Origin: Jiella avicenniae
GTDB taxonomy: Bacteria; Pseudomonadota; Alphaproteobacteria; Rhizobiales; Rhizobiaceae
Direction: 5' to 3'
DNA: 64,000 nt
NCBI RefSeq assembly: GCF_021390325.1
Contig: NZ_JAJUWU010000006.1
Coordinates: 62,001 to 126,000 of the forward strand
Of this stretch, positions 40,629 to 49,174 are shown one piece after another (position 1 is the stretch's first letter; each line of letters begins with the position of its first letter). The notes beneath the pieces were generated by a model that was not told the DNA's origin, did no database searches, and saw only the letters and a program-made list of their open reading frames with translations. The position numbers and the translations under genes were made by a program.

Positions 40629-42710
40629 CTATTCCGCCGCCATGGCGAAGGCGGTCTCGGCGGGCGGCGGGGCGGAAGCCGTCCGGTCGGGCAGAGAGGG
40701 CGGTGGCGCGTCCGCGAAGAGGGCCCGTCTGAGACCGATCAGCGCCTGCGGCGCCCGCCGAGCATCCGCCCGCCCGGCGTCGGCCTCGCCGAATTGGCCG
40801 AGCGCCGCGTCGATATGCGTGAGGAGATCGGGCCCGGCCGAAGCCGTCGATGCACCCGCGGCCTTTTGCCGGAAGAGCCGGGCGACACCGGAAAGCACTG
40901 CTGCCGCGCCGGCCTTTTGCGGCCCTTGCAGCCGGATGCCGGCCTCCCTCAGGTCGAGGACGTTGAGACCGACGCGCATCTCCGCGAAGGCTTCCGCGCT
41001 CTTTTCCGCCGCATCGGGCCCGAGACGCGGCACGAGTTGGCCGAGGCGGTCGAAGAACCGGCCGGCGAAGACCGGAGCGGCAGCCGGGCTTCGCCCGTCG
41101 GCGAGCGAAGCGATCTCGCCCCAGCCCTGGCTCTCCAGGCGCCGGGCCGCCAGCGCCGCCCCGAAAGGCCGCGTCAGGATCGTCCAGACGACGACGAAGA
41201 CGACGCCGAGCACGGCGGCGATCGCGCCGTTGACGAACACGGTGAAATCCGCCGCATAGACCTCCTGGAGCGTCATCAGCGTCGCGCTGTTGACGGCGAG
41301 GAGCAGCCCGATGAACATCGTCTTCGGCCGGGCGATCAGGATCGGCAGTGCGAGATAGACGGGGGCGAAGACGACGACGAGGCCGGCGAAGGTGCTCACC
41401 TGCGGCAGGACCCCGAAGACGTAGATGCCGGCGACGATGCAGCCGAGCGTCGTCAGGATGGCCATCTGCTTCAGTTGCGGCAGCGGGTTGTCGAGTGAGG
41501 CGAAGAACGCCCCCGCGACCGCGGCGATGAGCACGAAGCTGGCGCCCTGGTCCCACCCCGAAAAGATCCAGATCAGCGAAGCGCAGAACAGGCCGAGGAT
41601 CGCCGAGCCGGCGGCAAAGGCCATCATGCCGTAGTCGTAGTGCGGCACCTCGGCCGCGACGTCGGAAAGCCGCAGGGACGGCCGCCGCCTGGCATTCCGC
41701 CCGGCGAGGATCTCGGTCCTCAACGTGACGCAGTCGCTCCACAGATCGACGATCTCGGAAAGCCGCGCCAGGGTGCTGTCGCGCAGCAGCGCGCTCCAGT
41801 CGCCGGCCGGAGCGGGCGGGTTGCGAAGGTCCGCAATCCGGCTCGTGAGCCGTCGACTACCGTTGCGATGTGCCTCGCCGCTGCTCGCCACCCAGGCGTC
41901 GAGTTCCCAGCACAGGACTTCGACGTCGGCCGGCAGCCTTCCCGACTGGTTGCGGATCGCCGTCAGCCGGTCGGCGAGAGAGGAAAGGAGCGCCGGCAGC
42001 ATCACCAGCCGGCCGCGCAGTTCGCGGGCGCTGCGGACGACGGCGGCCATCTCCGGATCGTAGCGCAATTGTCCGATCAGCTGGTCGACGGCCCTGAGGT
42101 CGGGCGCGAGCTTCATCGTCTCGCCGAGGCGCGCATCGCCATTTCCGCCGAGCACGTCGCGGATCCACGAGCCGGCGTCGCCGAGCCAGCCGTCGACGCG
42201 GCCCGCGACGACCGCCCCGAGGCTCTGGGGCAGGACGAGGGCGCTGACGAGGCTGGTGCAGGTGATGCCGAGGATGATTTCCTCGGACCGCGCCAGGGCG
42301 ACGTCGAAGACCGTCGACGGGTCGCCCACCGTCGGCAGGGCGATCAGTGGCAGCGTATAGCCCGCCAGCATCAGCATGTAGGAGCGCGGCGAGCGGTCGA
42401 GGAAGGAGACGAACAGCATGCCGCCCGTCCAGATGGCGACGACGGCGCTGAGCACGATCGGCTCGCCGACGAAGAGTGGTGTGAAGAACACCGCCGCGGC
42501 GGCGCCGATCACCGTGCCGAGCGCCCGGTAAAGCGCCTTCGAGCGGGTCGCGCCGGCAAGCGGATTGGCGACGATGAACGCCGTCGCCATGGCCCAGTAG
42601 GGCCGCGGCAGACCGGCGGCGAGCGCGATGTAGAGGGCGAGCATGGACGCGGCGAAGGTCTTCGCCGCAAAGATCCATTCCCGCCCGTTGGGCAGGGGAA
42701 GGGCGGACAT
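40629..42710 (-). CDS. FUSC-family (AaeB-like) inner-membrane efflux pump
   Basis: This 693-residue protein has two sets of membrane helices (about 12-170 and 350-510) with the FUSC element RPYWAMATAFIVANPLAGATRSKALYRALGT. Each set is followed by a cytoplasmic helical region. Relatives export hydroxybenzoates and other aromatic acids or fusaric acid. The start MSALPLPNGREW at 42710 touches the marR stop (TGATG, 1-nt overlap). The long upstream frame is the marR shadow. The operon order is marR, pump, DUF1656, adaptor. Confidence 0.9.
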   Translation of the reverse strand: MSALPLPNGREWIFAAKTFAASMLALYIALAAGLPRPYWAMATAFIVANPLAGATRSKALYRALGTVIGAAAAVFFTPLFVGEPIVLSAVVAIWTGGMLFVSFLDRSPRSYMLMLAGYTLPLIALPTVGDPSTVFDVALARSEEIILGITCTSLVSALVLPQSLGAVVAGRVDGWLGDAGSWIRDVLGGNGDARLGETMKLAPDLRAVDQLIGQLRYDPEMAAVVRSARELRGRLVMLPALLSSLADRLTAIRNQSGRLPADVEVLCWELDAWVASSGEAHRNGSRRLTSRIADLRNPPAPAGDWSALLRDSTLARLSEIVDLWSDCVTLRTEILAGRNARRRPSLRLSDVAAEVPHYDYGMMAFAAGSAILGLFCASLIWIFSGWDQGASFVLIAAVAGAFFASLDNPLPQLKQMAILTTLGCIVAGIYVFGVLPQVSTFAGLVVVFAPVYLALPILIARPKTMFIGLLLAVNSATLMTLQEVYAADFTVFVNGAIAAVLGVVFVVVWTILTRPFGAALAARRLESQGWGEIASLADGRSPAAAPVFAGRFFDRLGQLVPRLGPDAAEKSAEAFAEMRVGLNVLDLREAGIRLQGPQKAGAAAVLSGVARLFRQKAAGASTASAGPDLLTHIDAALGQFGEADAGRADARRAPQALIGLRRALFADAPPPSLPDRTASAPPPAETAFAMAAE

Positions 42711-43195
42711 CACGACGTCTCTTCGAGCTTTTCCGGCGTTCTCGCGGCGCCATGGTCCGGCGAGGGCTGATAGGCCCTGAAGGCGGCGAAGACGCGAAGC
42801 GTCGCCTCGATGTCTTCCCTGGGAACCCCATCCAGAACCTCGGCGCGCAGGGCGACGAGATCGGCCTCGATGCTCGCCATCACGCTGCGGCCACGCTCGG
42901 TCAGCCACAGCGTCTTGGCGCGCCGATCGGCCGGGTCCTCGCGTCGCTCCACGAAGCCGCATTCGCACAGCTGGTCGAGAAGTCGCACGAGGGACGGCCC
43001 CTCCATGCCGACTTCCTCGGCCACCTGACCCTGGCGAACGCCGTCGCCGAGGCGGCCGATCGCCACCAGCGGGTGGGCGCAGGCTTCCGAGAGTCCGTGA
43101 GCGTCGATACGGCCGCGCACGTTCTTGCGCCAGATCCTGCCGATCCGCAGAAGATTGGTCGTCAGATCGAACTGGAGCGATGCCGTCTGTGTCAT
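42710..43195 (-). CDS. MarR-family repressor of the efflux operon
   Basis: This 161-residue winged-helix regulator has the QGQVAEEVGMEGPSLVRLLDQLCECGFVERREDPADRRAKTLWLT core (helix-turn-helix plus wing with the DxRxK pattern). ATG codons occur at 43201 and 43195. The second is preferred because the predicted transcript would begin at about that base. It likely represses itself and the pump genes through the palindrome at 43211-43227 and is released by an aromatic acid. The ligand is unknown. Confidence 0.9.
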   Translation of the reverse strand: MTQTASLQFDLTTNLLRIGRIWRKNVRGRIDAHGLSEACAHPLVAIGRLGDGVRQGQVAEEVGMEGPSLVRLLDQLCECGFVERREDPADRRAKTLWLTERGRSVMASIEADLVALRAEVLDGVPREDIEATLRVFAAFRAYQPSPDHGAARTPEKLEETS

Positions 43196-43202
43196 GAGCA
43201 TA

Positions 43203-43231
43203 TTGATAGTATCCTATCTAGTAGGATTCAA
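43203..43231 (-). promoter_or_regulatory. marR-efflux promoter
   Basis: On the minus strand TTGAAT (43231-43226) and TATCAA (43208-43203) lie 17 nt apart. The expected transcript start is about 43197-43195, at or next to the marR ATG, so the message may be leaderless. Confidence 0.5.
43211..43227. promoter_or_regulatory. probable MarR operator
   Basis: ATCCTA-TCTAG-TAGGAT is a perfect 6-bp inverted repeat of the size bound by MarR dimers. It fills the spacer between the -35 and -10 boxes of the marR promoter. Confidence 0.65.
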
Positions 43232-43387
43232 CTGGTAAGCTGTCCGATTGGTTGCGAACGGACTGTGCCCTGGATCGTTGACGAAGGGACCGAAGCCACC
43301 GCATGGCCGGTCTCTTGAAGCGTGGTCCTCCGGCAGCCCGAGTGAGCGGGCCGCCCGAGGCCGAGCCGAAGCGAAGGGAGAATGCCC

Positions 43388-43561
43388 ATGGACGTCGGAT
43401 ACGGCCCGATCGTCGTCGTCATCGTCTTTCTGGCGCTGATCGCCGCGATGCCGACATGGCCCTATTCCAGGCAGTGGGGCTATCGGCCGACGCTGGTCCT
43501 CGGAATCATCTTCGTGCTGATCGCGGTGTTCGTCGCGATCGGGGGATTCGGGCCGGCCTGA
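43388..43561 (+). CDS. DUF3309-type microprotein (copy 1)
   Basis: This 57-codon gene starts at 43388 with AGGGAG upstream. A first helix IVVVIVFLALIAAM is followed by the DUF3309 signature PTWPYSRQWGYRPT and a second helix LGIIFVLIAVFVAI. DUF3309 proteins are tiny two-helix membrane proteins of unknown function common in Hyphomicrobiales. A second member lies 104 nt downstream. Confidence 0.8.
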   Translation: MDVGYGPIVVVIVFLALIAAMPTWPYSRQWGYRPTLVLGIIFVLIAVFVAIGGFGPA

Positions 43562-43665
43562 GTCCAAGTCGTGGCAAAATGTTAACCGAACGGACCGAGG
43601 CGATGGGAACGCAATCTCCGTTCAACGGTTTGTGAGGCATCAAACAACGGCGAAGGAAACGCCCC

Positions 43666-43824
43666 ATGAGCCTCGGTACGATCCTCCTCATCATCGTCAT
43701 CCTGCTTCTCGTCGGCGCCCTGCCGACATGGGGATATTCCGGCAGCTGGGGCTACGGACCGTCCGGAATTCTCGGTCTCGTGCTGGTGGTGGTGCTGATC
43801 CTTCTCCTGCTCGGCCGCATCTGA
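43666..43824 (+). CDS. DUF3309-type microprotein (copy 2)
   Basis: This 52-codon gene starts at 43666 after AAGGA. It has helix ILLIIVILLLVGAL, then PTWGYSGSWGYGPSG, then helix ILGLVLVVVLILLLL. It matches the DUF3309 consensus better than copy 1. The motif PTWxYSxxWGYxP is shared by both, so they are paralogues. Function unknown. Confidence 0.85.
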   Translation: MSLGTILLIIVILLLVGALPTWGYSGSWGYGPSGILGLVLVVVLILLLLGRI

Positions 43825-43989
43825 CGTCAGGGCATCCGGCCGCCGCCGGTCTCGGTGGCGGCCGGCCCTCCGGTCGGTCGCGACCGGCTGCTCGCGGCGC
43901 CGAGACGACCGGCCGCCGGCTTGACGCCTCGCGTCCCGCCCCGCAAACCTCTCCGCTTCCGGCTCGGGCCGGCATGGTGAGAGGCGGGG

Positions 43990-44925
43990 ATGCTGAAGAA
44001 ACTCCTGATCGCTTTGATGGTCCTGGCGCTGGTCGTGGCCGGCGGGCTGTTCTTTCTGGCCCGCCCCGACCGGCTCGACCCGGACGAGATCGCCGCCGAG
44101 GGCAGCGGCGATGCGACGCGCGGCGAACGCCTCTTCTGGGCCGGCGGCTGCGTCTCCTGCCATGCGCCATCGAAGTCGAAGGGCGAAGAGCGGTTGAAGC
44201 TCGTCGGCGGCGATCCGTTGACCACCCGCTTCGGCACGTTCCACGCGCCGAACATTTCGCCCGATCGGGAGGACGGCATCGGCGGCTGGAGCCTCGCCGA
44301 CTTCGCCAATGCCCTGCAGCGTGGGGTCGATCCCGAGGGCCGGCACCTTTATCCGGCCTTTCCCTACACATCCTATGTCCGCATGAAGAAAGAGGACGTC
44401 GCCGATCTCTGGGCCTTCCTGAAGACGCTGCCGGCCGAAAAGGGCGCTGCACCGGCCAACGACCTCGACTTTCCTTTCAACATCCGCCCGGCCGTCGGCC
44501 TGTGGAAGCTCGTCTTCCTCGGCGACGGCGAGCCGGTGATCACACTGCCGAGCGATGCCTCAGACCCGGCCCATGCCGGCCAGTATCTCGTCGAAGGGCC
44601 CGGCCATTGCGGCGAGTGCCACACCCCCCGCAGCTTCTGGGGCGCGGGCGGGCTCGAAACGGCAAGTTGGCTCGCCGGTGCGCCCAACCCCGAGGGCAGG
44701 GGCAACGTCCCGAACGTCACGCCGTCGGAATCCGGGATCGGCTCCTGGTCGGCCGAGGACATCGCCTACTATCTCGAAAGCGGATTCACCCCGGACTTCG
44801 ACTCCGTCGGCGGCGCGATGGTGGAGGTGCAGGAAAACATCGCCAGACTGCCCGCGAGCGACCGCGAGGCGATCGCCGCCTATCTGAAGGCGATCCCGCC
44901 GCAGGGCGGCGACGTGGCGCAGTAG
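43990..44925 (+). CDS. dihaem cytochrome c, membrane anchored
   Basis: This 311-residue protein has an N-terminal signal/anchor helix (about 4-23) and two cytochrome c domains. The haem sites are CVSCH (Cys54, Cys57, His58) and CGECH (Cys207, Cys210, His211). Candidate Met ligands fall in YVRMKKED and GGAMVEVQ. The IGGWSLADFANALQRGVDPEGRHLYPAFPYTSY type of sequence matches the dihaem subunit of alcohol/aldehyde and gluconate-type dehydrogenases. No dehydrogenase gene is adjacent, so its electron donor is unknown. It would pass electrons toward the terminal oxidase in the periplasm. Confidence 0.88.
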   Translation: MLKKLLIALMVLALVVAGGLFFLARPDRLDPDEIAAEGSGDATRGERLFWAGGCVSCHAPSKSKGEERLKLVGGDPLTTRFGTFHAPNISPDREDGIGGWSLADFANALQRGVDPEGRHLYPAFPYTSYVRMKKEDVADLWAFLKTLPAEKGAAPANDLDFPFNIRPAVGLWKLVFLGDGEPVITLPSDASDPAHAGQYLVEGPGHCGECHTPRSFWGAGGLETASWLAGAPNPEGRGNVPNVTPSESGIGSWSAEDIAYYLESGFTPDFDSVGGAMVEVQENIARLPASDREAIAAYLKAIPPQGGDVAQ

Positions 44926-45001
44926 CATCGCCGCTGCCGGACGAAGGAGCCGTGGCGCCGTTGCGGCGACGGCGCAAGTCGTGTCGGCCCGTAAACGCCG
45001 A

Positions 45002-45029
45002 CGCCGCGCCCATTGGCATGGACGCGGCG
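45002..45029. terminator. hairpin between cytochrome c and trcR
   Basis: Two 12-nt arms (45002-45013, 45018-45029) pair with one mismatch around TGGC. Lying between convergent genes, it may end both transcripts, though no T run follows. Confidence 0.4.
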
Positions 45030-45072
45030 CCGAACCGTCTGTCGCGATCGTTTGAGGGGTGTAGCGGACGCC

Positions 45073-45783
45073 TCAGCGTCCGTCGTCTTCGTCCTCTTCC
45101 GGCTCCTCGCGCCGCATGGAGGAGAGCTTGGCGAAGACCGCGGCCTCGTCGATCTCGTCCTCGTCATTTGCCGACGAGCGCTCCTGCGGCGCCCAGTTCT
45201 GGGTCTGGGCGGCGGAGAGCAGGCGCTCTTCCTCTGCCAGGTCCTCGGCGCGCGGCGGCATGTCCCGGGTCGCCTTCTCGACTTCGAGATCGAGATCGAT
45301 CTGCGAGCAGAGGCCGAGCGTGACCGGATCCATCGGCGTCAGATTCGCCGAGTTCCAGTGGGTGCGCTCGCGGATCTGCTCGATGGTGTTCTTGGTGGTG
45401 CCGACCAGCCGGGAGATCTGCGCGTCCTTCAGCTCGGGATGGTTGCGGACCAGCCACAAGATGGCGTTCGGCCTGTCCTGGCGCTTGGAAACCGGCGTGT
45501 AGCGGGGGCCCTTGCGCTTCGTTTCGGGCACGCGGACCTTCGGCGCGGCGAGCTTGAGCTTGTACTTGCCGTCCTTCTCGCCGCGCTCGATCTCGTCGCG
45601 GTTGAGCTGGCCGGTCATGATCGGGTCGAGGCCCTTGATGCCCTGGGCGGATTCCCCGTCGGCGATCGCCTTCACCTCGAGCGGATGCATCGTGCAGAAA
45701 TCGGCGATCTGCTCGAAGGAGAGCGAGGTGTTGTCGACCAGCCAGACCGCGGTGGCCTTCGGCATCAACAATTGTTGGGCCAT
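45073..45783 (-). CDS. trcR: TrcR / DUF1013 cell-cycle transcriptional regulator
   Basis: This 236-residue protein is specific to alphaproteobacteria. The conserved N-terminus MAQQLLMPKATAVWLVDNT is followed by two helix-turn-helix-like units (LSFEQIADFCTMHPLEVKAI and LKDAQISRLVGTTKNTIEQIRERTHW) and an acidic tail. The name TrcR follows the cell-cycle regulator assigned to this family. The ATG at 45783 has AGGAGG at 9 nt and its own promoter. Confidence 0.88.
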   Translation of the reverse strand: MAQQLLMPKATAVWLVDNTSLSFEQIADFCTMHPLEVKAIADGESAQGIKGLDPIMTGQLNRDEIERGEKDGKYKLKLAAPKVRVPETKRKGPRYTPVSKRQDRPNAILWLVRNHPELKDAQISRLVGTTKNTIEQIRERTHWNSANLTPMDPVTLGLCSQIDLDLEVEKATRDMPPRAEDLAEEERLLSAAQTQNWAPQERSSANDEDEIDEAAVFAKLSSMRREEPEEDEDDGR

Positions 45784-45860
45784 GGATAAAATCCTCCTGT
45801 TCGCCTGTCCGGGGGAGGGCAGGCCGTGGATCATCTCAGGATGTCCGGGAAATCGCGTTC

Positions 45861-45889
45861 GATATAAATCGTTCGCGATGTCAGCGCAA
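45861..45889 (-). promoter_or_regulatory. trcR promoter
   Basis: On the minus strand TTGCGC (45889-45884) and TATATC (45866-45861) are 17 nt apart, predicting a start near 45854 and a leader of about 70 nt ending in an AGGAGG ribosome site. Confidence 0.6.
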
Positions 45890-45933
45890 GGAAAAGCCGG
45901 ACCGTCGCGTCGGATCGTCCTGCCCGCTCCGGG

Positions 45934-46965
45934 TCACACGAACAGGACGAGAACCGACAGCGCATAGAGCGCAAACACCGACACGCTTTCGAAACCGATG
46001 TTGAACGGCCCGCTTTTTTCGCGCTTCATCATGCCGAGCAGCACGATGATGACCATCAGCATGGCGAAGAGGCCGGTCGACTGATCGTCCGGCGACATCT
46101 CCAGATAGATCGACCGGGGCGTGACGAAATCCGCGAGGCTGAGGAACAGGATCTCGAAGGCATTGCCGCCGATGATGTCGCCGACCGCAAGGCCGACGGC
46201 TCCGATCCGCACCGCCGCGATCGCGGTCACGAGTTCCGGCAGGGAGTTGGCGATCGCCGTGAAGGTCGTGCCGAAGAGCGTTTGGGAGACCCCGGTCGCG
46301 GAGACGAGGGCGATGCTGCTCTCGCCGACGACGTAGCCGGCGATGGCGGTGAGCCCCGCATAGACCGCGAAGAGCGACCACAGCTTGCCGTCGCTTCGCG
46401 GATCGTCGCTTTCGCTGCTGTCGGAGATTTCCTCGCGGGTCTCGTCCGTCACCGTCGCCTTCCACATCTCGCTCTGATGGACGTTGCGAAGAAGAAGAAG
46501 GCCGAAAACGTAGCCGACCGGCAGCAGGTAGGATGCCGGGTGGATGCCGAAGAACGAGACGCCCGGCTGCGTCGAGGCGAGCAGCGCCGTCGACAGCAGC
46601 GCGACCAGGAGCATGCCCTGGGCCAGCGCCACCGGCGTCGCGGCGGCATGCTCCAGATTGGCGCGGCGATAGAAGATGTCGGCGACGGCGATGAACAGCG
46701 TCTGCGCCGTCAGGCCGCCGAGCGCATTGCCGATCGACAGCGACGGAAAGCCTTGCCAGGCCGTCGCGACCGAGGTGATCGCGCCGGGCAGCGACGTCGA
46801 AGCGCCGACGAACAGCGCGCCGGCGACGACCTCGCCGAGGCCGGTGCGGTCGGCGAGTTCGTCGGCGAGCGTCGAGACCTTGACGCCGGCATAGGTGATC
46901 ATCGCGGCAGCCGCGACGAAGAGCACGATGTTGAAGGAAAATCCCAGGCTTTCGAAATCGATCAT
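45934..46965 (-). CDS. CaCA-type sodium/calcium (cation) antiporter
   Basis: This 343-residue membrane protein has two inverted Na_Ca_ex repeats (about 9-140 and 205-340). The alpha-repeat motifs are VAGALFVGASTSLPGAIT with GNALGGLTAQT and GTTFTAIANSLPELVTAI with GDIIGGNAFEILFL. An acidic cytoplasmic loop (ETREEISDSSESDDPRSD) joins the halves. It would exchange Ca2+ or other cations against Na+/H+. The ATG at 46965 is chosen over an in-frame TTG seven codons upstream. Confidence 0.88.
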   Translation of the reverse strand: MIDFESLGFSFNIVLFVAAAAMITYAGVKVSTLADELADRTGLGEVVAGALFVGASTSLPGAITSVATAWQGFPSLSIGNALGGLTAQTLFIAVADIFYRRANLEHAAATPVALAQGMLLVALLSTALLASTQPGVSFFGIHPASYLLPVGYVFGLLLLRNVHQSEMWKATVTDETREEISDSSESDDPRSDGKLWSLFAVYAGLTAIAGYVVGESSIALVSATGVSQTLFGTTFTAIANSLPELVTAIAAVRIGAVGLAVGDIIGGNAFEILFLSLADFVTPRSIYLEMSPDDQSTGLFAMLMVIIVLLGMMKREKSGPFNIGFESVSVFALYALSVLVLFV

Positions 46966-47059
46966 TCGGACATCGGCTCGCGGCAACTTTGGATTTCTGC
47001 GCCACGAGCGGCGGCGCGTCGGGATGTCGGTCGACCGGTTCCGATGCCGGGCAAAACGG

Positions 47060-48067
47060 CTATGTCTCGCCGCGCCCGGTCGTCAGGACGATCTTGCCGA
47101 TGTGGTCGTCGTCCATGTGCCGGTGGGCGTCGCTCGCGGCTTCCAGCGGATAGGTCCGGTCGAGCAGCGGCTTGACCTTGCCGCTCTCGATCAAAGGCAG
47201 GACGTGGGTGGAAAGTTCCTCGGCGATGGTCGCCTTGAACTCGACGGACCGGTTGCGGAGCGTCGAGCCGGTGAGCGTCAGGCGCTTGCGCATGATCTTG
47301 AACAGGTCGATCTCGGCCTTCGCACCCTTCTGGACGGCGATCTGGACGATCCGGCCCTCCTCTGCCGCCACCTCGACGTTGCGGGCGGCGTAGTCGCCGC
47401 CGATCATGTCGAGGACGAGGTCGATGCCGCGCCCGCCGGTCGCCTCCTTCAGCGCGGCGACGAAGTCGGCGTCCTTGTAGTTGATGCAGGCATCGGCACC
47501 GAGCCTTTCGGCGGCGCGGCACTTCTCGTCGCTGCCGGCCGTCGCGAACACCCGCGCGCCGAAGGCATGGGCGAGCTGGATGGCCGTCGTGCCGATGCCG
47601 GAGGTCCCGCCATGGACGAGAAAGGTTTCGCCGGACTTCAGGCCGCCGCGCTGGAAAACGTTGTGCCAGACGGTGAAGAACGTTTCCGGAAAGCCGGCCG
47701 CTTCGACGAGGCTCAACGCCGCGGGCACCATCAGGGCGTTCGCCTCGGCCACCGTGACGAAGTCGGCATAGCCGCCGCCGGCGACGAGAGCCATGATACG
47801 GTCGCCCATGGAAAACCGTGACGCTCCCTCGCCGAGCGCGGCGACGCGCCCCGCCACTTCGAGGCCGGGCCATTCGGGGGCGCCGGGGGGCGGGGGATAG
47901 AGGCCCTGGCGCTGCATGACGTCGGGCCGGTTGACGCCCGCCGCGCCGACCTCGATCAGGATCTCGCCCTTGCCCGGTGCCGGCACGTCGCGGCTGGCGA
48001 CGCGCAACGCGTCCGGTCCGCCGGGCTCGCCGATTTCCACCACGCGCATTTCGCGGTCCGCCGCCAT
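47060..48067 (-). CDS. NAD(P)H-quinone oxidoreductase, zinc-free MDR family
   Basis: This 335-residue protein belongs to the quinone oxidoreductase (PIG3/TP53I3-like) branch of medium-chain reductases. The GroES-like half contains GAAGVNRPDVMQRQGLYPPPPGAP and PGLEVAGRV. The Rossmann half contains LVHGGTSGIGTTAIQLAHAFGARVFATAGS. The zinc-binding cysteines of alcohol dehydrogenases are absent, as expected for this branch. The start at 48067 follows GAGGGA. The substrate is uncertain. Confidence 0.9.
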   Translation of the reverse strand: MAADREMRVVEIGEPGGPDALRVASRDVPAPGKGEILIEVGAAGVNRPDVMQRQGLYPPPPGAPEWPGLEVAGRVAALGEGASRFSMGDRIMALVAGGGYADFVTVAEANALMVPAALSLVEAAGFPETFFTVWHNVFQRGGLKSGETFLVHGGTSGIGTTAIQLAHAFGARVFATAGSDEKCRAAERLGADACINYKDADFVAALKEATGGRGIDLVLDMIGGDYAARNVEVAAEEGRIVQIAVQKGAKAEIDLFKIMRKRLTLTGSTLRNRSVEFKATIAEELSTHVLPLIESGKVKPLLDRTYPLEAASDAHRHMDDDHIGKIVLTTGRGET

Positions 48068-48179
48068 GTCCGATCCCTCGCGTTCTCTTGCCGTCAGGCC
48101 CGAAACTTCGGGCGTTCGATCCAAAGGTAGAGGAATTCTTGCGATGAGAACCCGGCGTTAAGGATCGGGTAAGGTTTCG

Positions 48180-48291
48180 AAGGTATCACTGAATTCAGTC
48201 CAGTTCGCTGGATAGGCGGCGCGGCTCTCCGCACCGTCTGACGCCTCCCTGTTGAAACTCCTGAGAGCCGTTTCCGACGGCTCTTTTTTTT
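48180..48291 (+). ncRNA. candidate small RNA ending in a strong terminator
   Basis: The 386-nt gap between divergent genes contains a stable terminator with no open frame in front of it. Just upstream is a C-rich single-strand candidate CCTCCC (48244-48249), like the anti-Shine-Dalgarno motifs of alpha-rhizobial trans-acting sRNAs. The 5' end is not defined and the given start is only a guess. A leader of the DUF1465 gene ended by attenuation is the alternative. Confidence 0.35.
48264..48291 (+). terminator. Rho-independent terminator
   Basis: AGAGCCGT (48264-48271) and ACGGCTCT (48277-48284) pair perfectly around a 5-nt loop and run into eight T. It is 162 nt upstream of the DUF1465 start, so it must end a transcript starting inside the gap. 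Confidence 0.85.
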
Positions 48292-48453
48292 GCCCGGCTT
48301 CGGGGCTGTGGGTATTAACCGAGGTTAAGAAAAACCTACCGGCAAGGCTTGCCACGGCGGCCAAGTCGCAGCACTTTGGCCCGGCGACGAGGCTTTACAC
48401 ATTGCGTTCGTTGCGATTTCTTCGGGCAGGCAGTCGGGAGTTGGCGCTAGGCG

Positions 48454-48987
48454 ATGGCACCTCAGATGACAGATTCGCGTGAAGACGACCGGACCGTCAA
48501 GCTCGCCGAGCACCTGGCGTTTTCGCGGTCGTTTCAGCCGCTCTTCAACGAGGGCATGGCCATGGTCGACGAGACGGCCGGCTATCTCGACGGCGAGGGC
48601 CGGACCGAGGCCAAGCGTCTCGATCGGGCCGGCGCGACCCTCTATGCCGCCGAATCGATGCGATTGACCACGCGTCTGATGCAGGTCGCCTCGTGGCTGC
48701 TCCTGCAGCGCGCGGCCAATCAGGGCGACATGTCGCGCAGCCAGGTCGAGGCCGAAAAGGTCAAGGTGCGCCTCGAAGGTCTCGGCTCGGCCAAGGACAC
48801 GCCGCAATACGGCCAGTTGCCGGAGCGCTTCCGCGACCTGGTCGAACGGGCGATCAAGCTCGAACGGCGCATCGCCATGCTCGACCGCGAGATCTACGGA
48901 AACCGCGGCCTGGAAGAGCCCGGAACCGAGGCAAACAACCCGGTCGGCCAGCAGATCGACCTTTTGAAGACGGCGTTCCACGGCTGA
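48454..48987 (+). CDS. DUF1465 family protein
   Basis: This 177-residue, largely helical, charged protein has no membrane segment. The conserved core runs from AEHLAFSRSFQPLFNEGMAMVDETAGYLD to the C-terminal coiled-coil part (RFRDLVERAIKLERRIAMLDREIYG). The family is widespread and nearly confined to alphaproteobacteria, with no established function. A second ATG at 48466 is possible. An inverted pair TTAACC/GGTTAA lies at 48315-48328 in its upstream region. Confidence 0.8.
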   Translation: MAPQMTDSREDDRTVKLAEHLAFSRSFQPLFNEGMAMVDETAGYLDGEGRTEAKRLDRAGATLYAAESMRLTTRLMQVASWLLLQRAANQGDMSRSQVEAEKVKVRLEGLGSAKDTPQYGQLPERFRDLVERAIKLERRIAMLDREIYGNRGLEEPGTEANNPVGQQIDLLKTAFHG

Positions 48988-49133
48988 GGGGCGCGCAAGC
49001 TCCGTATGTGCGGCCGGGGGCGGACCGCCGCGGCCATGAGGCAGCGGGTTTAATGTCTTATTGAGGCTTCGGCGCACGACGCTTTTCGGCACCGTCGGCG
49101 TGTCACGGCGGATCGCATCATCGCGGTGTCGTC

Positions 49134-49174
49134 ATCCCGGGCTTGACCCGGGATCCATTCCAAACCGTTGGAAT
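49134..49174. repeat. REP-like double hairpin
   Basis: ATCCCGGG/CCCGGGAT (49134-49154, loop CTTGA) is followed at once by ATTCCAA/TTGGAAT (49157-49174, loop ACCG). The first part has the GTC..GGATCCA framework of a REP family common in alphaproteobacteria. A decayed inverted half (TGGTCCCAGGTCAAGCCCG) follows near 49227. The rest of the gap 48988-49402 shows no gene. Confidence 0.75.

Noticed and set aside
48315-48328. TTAACC/GGTTAA pair as a CtrA site before DUF1465
   Set aside because: The spacing between the TTAA units is 6, not the 7 of the CtrA consensus, so it is only an unassigned inverted repeat.
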